Below, piece by piece: positions 6,059-12,629 of a stretch of 12,629 nucleotides of DNA (the stretch's first letter is position 1; each line of letters begins with the position of its first letter). Where the stretch lies: contig CAYLVY010000105.1 in assembly GCA_964387205.1 (NCBI GenBank), forward strand, positions 1-12,629, in the 5' to 3' direction. Source of the DNA: CAIVAT01 sp964387205. Its GTDB lineage: Bacteria > Bacteroidota > Bacteroidia > Bacteroidales > FEN-979. The position numbers and the translations under genes were made by a program. Below the pieces are notes generated by a model. The model had not been told where the DNA came from, searched no databases, and worked only from the letters and a program-made list of their open reading frames with translations.

Positions 6059-6924
6059 ATGTAGAAGAATATCCCTCGTATAAACTGGCAGAATCGATAC
6101 CGCACCTGGGTGGACTGAAGGACCTGAACAGACTGGTCAAAGAGTTGCAGATTGAGGAGGTGATTATTGCCATCGAACAGTCCGAGAACCATACGATCGA
6201 ACGGATTATTACCCAGCTCGAAGACACTAATGTGGTTATCAAGATAATACCTGCTATGCAGGATATCCTGATGGGTAGTGTAAAGACCACCTCCATTTTC
6301 CACGCACCCCTCATTCAGATCTACCCCGACCTTATGCCCGACTGGCAATTGTCTCTTAAAAGGCTTTTCGACATTGTGGTTTCGGTACTCTGTCTGATCC
6401 TTCTTTCACCGGTTTTGATCATCACGGCCATAGTCATCAAGGTGACATCGCCGGGGCCTGTTTTTTTCAGCCAGGAACGCATTGGCCTCAGGGGAAAACC
6501 ATTCCGGATGCACAAATTCAGGACCATGTACCGTGACGCCGAAGCCCTGGGCCCTCAACTTTCATCCAAAAATGATCCCCGCATTACTCCTTTCGGAAAA
6601 ATCCTTCGACAGTTCCGGGTGGATGAAATCCCACAGTTCTACACCGTCCTGAAAGGCCATATGAGTATTGTGGGTCCCAGGCCGGAACGTCAGTTTTATA
6701 TCGATCAGATCGTTCAGCGGGCACCCCATTACCGGTTGCTTCATAAAGTTAAACCAGGAATTACCAGTTGGGGCCAGGTGAAATACGGGTATGCCGAAAA
6801 TATCGACCAGATGATCGAACGGCTGAAATTCGATCTTCTTTATATCGAAAATATGTCCCTGGCAATGGATTTCAAAATCCTGATCTATACTATTTTAATC
6901 ATTATTCAGGGACGGGGGAAATAA
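6010..6924 (+). CDS. Polyprenyl-phosphate sugar transferase (WbaP/WcaJ-type), C-terminal catalytic part
   Basis: Continues the gene begun at 5303. Numbering is for the joined 471-residue protein. The central domain runs to about 280. LKRLFDIVVSVL followed by LLSPVLIITAIVIK (about 283-310) is the membrane-associated helix that opens the conserved bacterial sugar-transferase domain. Catalytic-core motifs follow: VFFSQERIGLRGKPF, KFRTM at 336-340, the acidic pair Asp372-Glu373 in VDEIPQ, GPRPE at 389-393, and KPGITSWGQVKYGY. The Asp-Glu and Arg-Pro-Glu motifs are those shown to matter in PglC/WbaP-type enzymes. The acceptor is undecaprenyl phosphate; the sugar cannot be told from sequence. The last 30 bases overlap the end of the sirtuin gene on the opposite strand. 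No glycosyltransferase cluster follows. Confidence 0.93.
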   Translation: MENQEKSSGNKFLGFINVEEYPSYKLAESIPHLGGLKDLNRLVKELQIEEVIIAIEQSENHTIERIITQLEDTNVVIKIIPAMQDILMGSVKTTSIFHAPLIQIYPDLMPDWQLSLKRLFDIVVSVLCLILLSPVLIITAIVIKVTSPGPVFFSQERIGLRGKPFRMHKFRTMYRDAEALGPQLSSKNDPRITPFGKILRQFRVDEIPQFYTVLKGHMSIVGPRPERQFYIDQIVQRAPHYRLLHKVKPGITSWGQVKYGYAENIDQMIERLKFDLLYIENMSLAMDFKILIYTILIIIQGRGK

Positions 6925-7659
6925 TCTTTCTTCCAGCAGTTGCATAATTTCTCCGGCTTTCCCCCGGAGGAAGATATGTGTAATATTACCGGTGTAAAGG
7001 GAAGGCTCCGGGTTGATTTCGATGATGGTGGCGCCGTTGGCCCTTGCTAACACCGGAAACTGGTTGGCCGGCATCACCTCGCCGGTAGTCCCGATGATCA
7101 GGAATACCTCCGAAATTTCACTCGCTTCGTGGGCGGCAGCAAGCGCCTGCCGGGGAATCCCCTCCCCGAAGAAAACGAAGTCGGGCTTAAGCGCTCCGCC
7201 GCATTCGCGACAGGTTGGAGGGATGTGATCGAGACTTACCTCACCTTTCCGGTAATGCCGGTGACAGTGAAGACAAATCAGGTTTTTGGCATTGCCATGA
7301 AATTCAAATACCATCCGGCTTCCGGCTTCCTGATGGAGGTTGTCGATGTTTTGGGTAATGATCCTGCCGAGTTTTCCGTTATGCTCCATTCTGGCGAGTA
7401 CAAGGTGGGCCGGATTTGGTTTGCACAGGTCGAAATGCTGATAGAAGATCTCCCTGATGACCGGCCAGGCGACTTCGGGGTGCTCAGAAAAGTAGGAAAG
7501 TTCAAGGGTTCTGGGGTCGTAACGGCTCCATAACCCACCATCCCCCCGGAAGGAAGGGATTCCGCTCTCCACCGAAATACCGGCTCCCGTGAAAGCTGTT
7601 GTGAAATTCGAGCGCAGAAGGGCTTCTGCTGCTTTATCCAGTGCTCCTATTTCAGCCAC
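6895..7659 (-). CDS. Sir2-family NAD-dependent protein deacylase (sirtuin)
   Basis: A 254-residue cytosolic enzyme that uses NAD to remove acyl groups from lysines. Visible: GAGIS (25-29) and GIPSFRG (33-39) of the NAD pocket, TQNID (102-106), catalytic His121 in FHGN, zinc ligands Cys129/Cys132 and Cys150/Cys153, and FGE (164-166). The later NAD-ribose motif reads GTTGEV (190-195) where GTSxxV is usual. The helix equivalent to the Tyr-x-x-Arg of desuccinylases reads FYQHF here, without the Arg, so deacetylation is more likely than desuccinylation; that is an inference. The start must be GTG at 7659: an in-frame TGA lies two codons upstream, and no ATG lies between there and the NAD motif. 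The GTG is inside the last codons of the upstream peptidase gene (13-base overlap), suggesting translational coupling. The 3' end overlaps the sugar transferase by 30 bases. Confidence 0.93.
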   Translation of the reverse strand: MAEIGALDKAAEALLRSNFTTAFTGAGISVESGIPSFRGDGGLWSRYDPRTLELSYFSEHPEVAWPVIREIFYQHFDLCKPNPAHLVLARMEHNGKLGRIITQNIDNLHQEAGSRMVFEFHGNAKNLICLHCHRHYRKGEVSLDHIPPTCRECGGALKPDFVFFGEGIPRQALAAAHEASEISEVFLIIGTTGEVMPANQFPVLARANGATIIEINPEPSLYTGNITHIFLRGKAGEIMQLLEERLFPPSLNND

Positions 7660-9761
7660 CGGTCAAGCCAGTCAAAATAGGTCCGCTGCCAAAGAATGCC
7701 ATTCTGCGGTTTGAGTACCCAGTGATTTTCATCGGAGAAATATAGTAACTGTGCAGGAATGCCTCTTAACACTGCCGCATTGAACGCCTGCATCCCCTGG
7801 GTGGCCACGATCCGGTAGTCAAGTTCCCCATGGATGCAAAGGATCGGGGTATCCCAGTTCTGGACAAACCGGTGTGGGGAGTTGGCAAAGGAACGCTGGG
7901 CGATCGCGTTGCTTTTATCCCAGAAAGGGCCGCCAAGGTCCCAGTTGACGAACCACATCTCCTCCGTCTCGAGATATTGCGATTCCAGGTTGAACATACC
8001 GTCGTGTGCGATAAAGGCCTTAAACCGTTTGTTGTGGTTTCCGGCCAACCAATACACCGAAAACCCTCCGTAACTGGCTCCGACACAACCCAGCCGGTCG
8101 GCATCCACATAGGGTTCTTTGGCTAAAGCATCGATTGCGCTGAGGTAATCTTTCATATTCTGACCGCCGTAATCCCCGCTTATCTGTTCGTTCCATTCCT
8201 GGCCAAAACCGGGTAAACCCCGGCGATTGGGAGCAACAATGATGTAATCGTTGGCCGCCATGATCTGGAAATTCCAGCGGTAAGACCAGAACTGACTTAC
8301 GGTTGATTGCGGGCCACCTGCACAGAAAAGCAAAGTGGGATATTTTTTCGTCGAATCGAAATGGGAGGGATAGATAACCCAGGTGAGCATATCTTTTTGA
8401 TCGGTGGTCTTGATCCACCGCTTTTCGACACGGCCGAGCGCCAGTTTATCCAAAACCTCCTGATTGGTAAAGGTGATCCGGGTCTCCCGGCCGGTGGCGG
8501 GATCGATGGAATAGATCTCTGCCGGCATCGACATCGATACACGGGTGGCGATTAGTTTGTCGCCTGCCGGGGATACTGAGGAAAAGTTTTGGATGCCGTC
8601 GGTAATCCTGGTGATGGCACCGCTGCCTGCATCAAGACGGTAGATCTCATCAGTGGCTTTGATATCGCTGATAAACCAGATGGTGCGGTCATCGCCCCAA
8701 ACAAGCCCTTCGGCATTCTGGTCGAATCCCCGGCTATAGTCAGTGTGGGTGCTCTTGTCGCGGTCATAGACGATGATCCTGATTTTATCTGCTTCATAAC
8801 CATCGCGTTCCATGCTCTCCCAGGCAATTTTTCTGCCATCTGGTGAGAAAGTGGGGGCAATGTCGTACCCCATCATCCCTTCAGAGATGTTAGTGGTCGT
8901 GCCATCACCCAGGTTAAAGAGGTATATGTCGGAATTGGTGGAAATGGCGTACTGCATACCTGTTTTTTTACGGCAGGTATAGGCGATCATATTGCCGTCG
9001 GGACTCCAGTTGATCTGCTCCATGCCCCCCATGGGCCGCAAAGGGGATTCATAGGGCTCGCTGAGCATGATATCAGTGCCGGTTGTGACCATCTGGCCGG
9101 TAAGGTCTGCCCAGAAAATGTGGCTATATGATTCCACCCAGGTGTCCCAATGCCTGTACATCAGGTCATTCATGATTTTCCCGGTGGTTTTGTCCAAACC
9201 TTCGTACAGCGCTTTATGTTTGTTCTCAATCGGGACTTCGGCAGTCCAAAGCAATCTCTTTTCATCCGGAGAGAATTTGTAACCGGAAATGCCACCTTCG
9301 ATGTTGGTGAGTTGTTTCCGGTTTTTCCCTTCGGAATCCATGCTCCACAACTGGTAGGATCCCGATTCGCTGCTGAGGAATGTGATCCGCGACCCATCGG
9401 CGCTCCACCGGGCCTCCTGCTCGCTGAACCTGGTTCTGGTGATCCTGACCGGGTCGCCACCGGCGACAGGAACGGTGTACAACTCGCGGTTCCCCTTGTT
9501 TTGTTTGACACTGTAATATGTAACTCCGTAAAGTACCTGTTTCTGGTCAGGGGAGACCTGGGGATCACTGACCCTGCCAAATCCCCATAAGACTTCGGGG
9601 GTCATCCGGTCGCTCTTCAGGTCAAGTTCCGGTTTTTCGATCAGGGGTTTCTCTTCGGAAGTTTGCTGCCCTGAAGGACGGCATGACCATATGGAAAAGG
9701 ACAGAAGTGCGCCAGTCAGCAGGATTATGATAAAACTGAAAGCTTTTAAAATATGGTTCAT
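7647..9761 (-). CDS. S9-family serine peptidase (DPP5-like), probable lipoprotein
   Basis: A 704-residue exported prolyl-oligopeptidase-family enzyme. A hydrophobic segment (about 8-25) ends in SIWSC, so Cys27 could be lipidated, although Trp before the Ser is atypical; otherwise it is a plain signal sequence. Residues about 55-440 form the beta-propeller, with repeated PD40/TolB-like units (SPDQKQVLYG, WSADGSRITFLS, SPDGRKIAWESM). The alpha/beta-hydrolase domain follows, with Ser563 in GASYGGF, Asp648 in GELDYRI and His680 in DENHW as the catalytic triad. RHWDTWVESYSH and the overall length resemble the dipeptidyl-peptidase DPP5 group that releases dipeptides in the periplasm of Bacteroidota; acylaminoacyl-peptidase is the alternative. 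It overlaps the downstream sirtuin by 13 bases. Its promoter region is lost in the gap that begins 6 bases upstream of the ATG. Confidence 0.93.
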   Translation of the reverse strand: MNHILKAFSFIIILLTGALLSFSIWSCRPSGQQTSEEKPLIEKPELDLKSDRMTPEVLWGFGRVSDPQVSPDQKQVLYGVTYYSVKQNKGNRELYTVPVAGGDPVRITRTRFSEQEARWSADGSRITFLSSESGSYQLWSMDSEGKNRKQLTNIEGGISGYKFSPDEKRLLWTAEVPIENKHKALYEGLDKTTGKIMNDLMYRHWDTWVESYSHIFWADLTGQMVTTGTDIMLSEPYESPLRPMGGMEQINWSPDGNMIAYTCRKKTGMQYAISTNSDIYLFNLGDGTTTNISEGMMGYDIAPTFSPDGRKIAWESMERDGYEADKIRIIVYDRDKSTHTDYSRGFDQNAEGLVWGDDRTIWFISDIKATDEIYRLDAGSGAITRITDGIQNFSSVSPAGDKLIATRVSMSMPAEIYSIDPATGRETRITFTNQEVLDKLALGRVEKRWIKTTDQKDMLTWVIYPSHFDSTKKYPTLLFCAGGPQSTVSQFWSYRWNFQIMAANDYIIVAPNRRGLPGFGQEWNEQISGDYGGQNMKDYLSAIDALAKEPYVDADRLGCVGASYGGFSVYWLAGNHNKRFKAFIAHDGMFNLESQYLETEEMWFVNWDLGGPFWDKSNAIAQRSFANSPHRFVQNWDTPILCIHGELDYRIVATQGMQAFNAAVLRGIPAQLLYFSDENHWVLKPQNGILWQRTYFDWLDRWLK

Positions 9762-9767
9762 AGGTTA

Positions 9768-9806
9768 NNNNNNNNNNNNNNNNNNNNNNNNNNNNNNNNN
9801 NNNNNN
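9768..9806. other. Assembly gap (39 N)
   Basis: Thirty-nine undetermined bases between the start of the S9 peptidase and the 3' end of the hybrid histidine kinase. The missing part should contain the last receiver residues, the kinase stop codon, and any promoter of the peptidase. If the length is right, almost no intergenic space remains and the two genes could be co-transcribed. Confidence 0.95.
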
Positions 9807-12614
9807 CAGAATAGTATAAAGTTCGCTGATGTCAATTGGTTTTGCAATGTAATTGCTGCACCCTGCCGCCAGCGCCTTCTCCCGCTCTCCTTTGAGTGCG
9901 AAAGCGGTTTGGGCGATGATCACAAGGTCGGTATTGAACTTCCGGATTGCCTGGGTCGTCTCGTACCCGTCGAGGATGGGCATCCTGACGTCCATCATTA
10001 CGATATCATATTGATGTTGTTTGATCAGTTCAATCGCTTCAATACCGTTGTGGGCCCAGGTAATCTTCATGCCGGTATTTCTGAGGATGCGTTCCAGCAG
10101 AAAATAGTTCGACTCCTCGTCTTCCACTACCAGAATCGATTTTCCGGGCCATTTCTGACGGGCTCCGATAACCGGTTTCGGGCCACGTGGATGGGCAGTG
10201 GGTGAAACATTGCTGCTGGGCAGGGGTAGTCGAAGGAAAAAAGTGGTCCCTTTGCCCTCCTCTGAGTCCAACCAGATCTCTCCGCCGAGCAACCTGGCCA
10301 GGTTCCTCGAAATGGTGAGGCCAAGTCCGGTACCACCATATTTACGGGTAGCTGTGTCGTCCACCTGTCTGAAACGCTCAAAAACCAGGCTGTGTTTTTC
10401 AGGTGAAATTCCGATACCGGTATCTTTGACAAAAAACTCAATATAGGGTTCGGGGGACTGTGGATGAAGGACATACCCAAAATCGACCAACCCTTTCTCG
10501 GTAAATTTCAGGGCATTCTCAATCAGGTTGGTCATGATTTGGCGAAGACGGTTTCCATCGGTAGGGATGGTGAATTCCGGTTCCGGTTTGCCGGGGTGGC
10601 AGAGAAGTTCCACCTCAGTTTTCCCGTGACGCCTCTTCAGTTCGTTCAGCGTAACCAGAAGGTTGTTTAACAGGATATTGACCGGACATTCCTTGATTTC
10701 AAAGTTGACCTGTCCCGATTCAATTTTCGATATATCGATGATATCCTCGATGATCTTCATCAGGTCGTTGCCCCGTTCCCTGATGATCTGAATGAATTCA
10801 TTCCTCTCCTGATCGGAGAGTCCAGGATCGCTCAGAAGGCTGGAGAATCCAAGGATAGCGTTCATCGGTGTCCGGATTTCATGTGACATATTAGAGAGGA
10901 AAGCCGATTTCAACCGGTCGGCCCCTTCTGCCTTTTCCTTGGCGGCAATAAGTGATTTTTCAGTCTGTTTTCTTGCCGTGATATCACGGTAAATTCCATA
11001 GGCACCGAAAATGTTATTCTGCAGCATGATGGGGGTAACGAGCAGTGAAACATCGATCAGGCGGCCGTCTTTGTGTTTTCGAAGGGTTTCAACCTCATAG
11101 TCTTTGCCATGCGCAATTTCGTTGGTGATCCTGATTGCATCCTGACGGTGTTCCGGCGGCGCAATCAAATCATCAATATTCTGACCGATCACTTCACCGG
11201 AATTGTAGCCAAACAACTTGCAGAACTCCGTATTGACCTTCATGATGGTACCCTCAGTGCTGATCATGACGATGGCTTCCGGGCTTCCTTCGAAAAGTTG
11301 GTCAAGGTATGCTTTCTCACGTTGCAGCATATCCTCTGCAGATCTTCTGGCGACTGATGCCGCGATCTGTTCCGAGACAAAACTCAGGAGTTCCAGATCT
11401 TTTTCGTTATAACGCTTTGGATTGTCGTAGCTCTGTACAACCAATACACCGATGATCGATTCACTCAGCTTCAGCGGCACGCCGAGCCATACTTCCGCGG
11501 GTGTGCCAATGATTTGAATATGGCCATCCTCCGCAAGTTTTTCTATCTCCTTCCGGTTGACAAGCAAAGGTTTTCCAGTCTTGATCACATAACCGGTCAT
11601 GGTTTTTCCGACAGGGAAGGTGGCGAATTTATCTTTCAAATCGACTTGATAGGGAAGCGAGATGGTATCGGTGATGGCATCATACATGGCCACCAGAAAA
11701 TTTTCAACATCAATTATGCTTCCCAGGCTGTTACGGATGACCTCGAACAACTCTTCACTGCTCCTGGCAGAGAAGGCAGCATTGGCAATGTTGAAAAGTA
11801 CCTCCTGCACGATGGCAGCACGGTGTGCTTCTGAAACATCGGATATGAATCCTTCTATGCTCAGAAGTTCCCCGGTGGGGGAGAAAATTCCGTTGGCCTT
11901 TTCAAACACCCATTTGATCTTACCGTCCGAGGTCCGGATGCGATAGTCCAGCGTGTAAGACTTTCCGGTCACTATCTTTTCCTGGACAGTATTCCAGACC
12001 CTTCCCTGATCATCAGGATGGATGATCTGATTGTAGGAAATGACTTTATTGAATAGGATATCACCAGGATCATAACCGGTAATCTCCCGGCATCCATCAC
12101 TGATGAACTCCATGGTCCAACTGTGGTCGTTACGGCATCGGTAAACAAACCCCGGAAGATTGCCGATCATGGAGGCGAACTGCCGGCGTGACTCATTCAG
12201 GTCAGCCAGTTTCCTTTTGCGCTCGGTAATATCCACGAAAGTTTCGAGGAAGAATTTTTGTTCTCCAATGGTGACCGATGCGGATGATTTTATCACGGGA
12301 ATCTCCAGGCCCTTCCGGTTGGTCAGGATGAACTCTATGCGGGGGCCAGGGGTATGGATGAAGTCATCCACGTCAACTGCTCCAATTGGTTTTCTGAAAT
12401 AGGTTGAAGATTGCTCTGCAAGGCATGTATCACCTTCACCGAGTCCAAGAAGCTCTTTTCCGATCGGATTGATATACCATATCAACCCTTCCTTTGTTAT
12501 CAGCATCACCCCGGCAGGAATTGCCTGAAGAATATTTTCGATATCAATGACCGTAACGGGCCCTGTATTGTTTTTGAAATCTGCAGGGAGTCTGTGCTCC
12601 GGATTCTGAATCAT
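9807..12614 (-). CDS. Hybrid sensor histidine kinase/response regulator, PAS-PAS-GAF-PAS type, C-terminus missing
   Basis: 936 residues are readable before the N gap. Order: PAS about 25-135, PAS/PAC about 145-262, GAF about 266-425, PAS about 432-552, HisKA about 568-634 with phospho-accepting His578 in SHEIRTP, HATPase about 680-797 with Asn700 (N box, IENALKF), DTGIGIS (G1) and GGTGLGL (G2), then a receiver from about 825 with the acidic Glu831-Asp832 pair, phospho-acceptor Asp875 in MMDVRMP, and Lys925-Pro926. The receiver lacks only its last residues. No transmembrane segment or signal peptide is seen, so it is probably a cytosolic sensor; the ligand is unknown. It would autophosphorylate at His578 and pass phosphate to Asp875. 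The ATG at 12614 is only one possible start: the frame stays open upstream to the window edge with no stop, so the N-terminus may extend further. It lies upstream of the S9 peptidase on the same strand. Confidence 0.93.
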
Positions 12615-12629
12615 CTTCTGGATTGTTTG

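Noticed and set aside
5926..6924. A separate 332-residue gene starting at ATG 5926
   Set aside because: That ATG lies inside the regulator-like fragment. The protein would join a regulator tail to two-thirds of a sugar transferase, which the direct repeat explains as an assembly artefact.
9150..9590. Open frames antisense to the S9 peptidase, and a similar set opposite the kinase
   Set aside because: Composition-driven shadows; the minus-strand frame has full family motifs throughout.

Overview
The window looks like a chromosomal segment from a member of the Bacteroidota, probably Bacteroidales-like. I base this on gene content and style: lipoproteins with relaxed lipoboxes (TNC-KK, GSC-EK), no clear Shine-Dalgarno sequences but A-rich leaders before start codons, two matches to the Bacteroidota -7 promoter element TAnnTTTG, a large hybrid histidine kinase, a DPP5-like S9 peptidase and a 471-residue exopolysaccharide-initiating sugar transferase. 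The sequence is a draft assembly with two runs of N (5853-5862 and 9768-9806). No tRNA, rRNA, CRISPR array, insertion sequence or phage gene was seen, and no gene-free stretch exceeds 300 bases. The longest, 276-503, separates two divergent genes and holds the ccmF promoter region.

Layout. 1-275 (minus) is the start of a lipoprotein gene running off the left edge. 504-2561 (plus) is ccmF, the membrane haem-handling subunit of cytochrome c maturation. It converges, with only 5 bases between, on pcm (2567-3235, minus), protein-L-isoaspartate O-methyltransferase. An 82-base divergent region follows, then a Gfo/Idh/MocA oxidoreductase (3318-4304, plus) with a HVERFNP motif reminiscent of UDP-GlcNAc 3-dehydrogenases. 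Next are an unrecognised lipoprotein (4410-5276, plus) and, 26 bases on, a WbaP/WcaJ-type polyprenyl-phosphate sugar transferase. These two probably form an exopolysaccharide-linked pair.

The sugar transferase is interrupted. Its reading frame stops at an N gap, and the sequence after the gap starts with 147 bases of unrelated, AT-richer DNA that reads as the C-terminal end of a GntR-family FCD-domain regulator. A 49-base near-perfect direct repeat (one mismatch) then brings the transferase back in. Collapsing the repeat gives a clean 471-codon gene, so this is most likely an assembly chimera and not biology.

The right half is on the minus strand, in transcription order: a hybrid histidine kinase (PAS-PAS-GAF-PAS-HisKA-HATPase-receiver, both ends uncertain), an S9 peptidase lipoprotein and a sirtuin. 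The sirtuin's GTG start lies inside the peptidase's last codons (13-base overlap), and its 3' end overlaps the end of the sugar transferase by 30 bases on the opposite strand.

Overall these are mostly ordinary housekeeping and accessory genes. The points most worth a second look are the chimeric junction, the promoter module shared by ccmF and the oxidoreductase, the inverted repeats at those promoters, and the lipoprotein/sugar-transferase pair. I did not find a clearly new defence, mobile or biosynthetic system.
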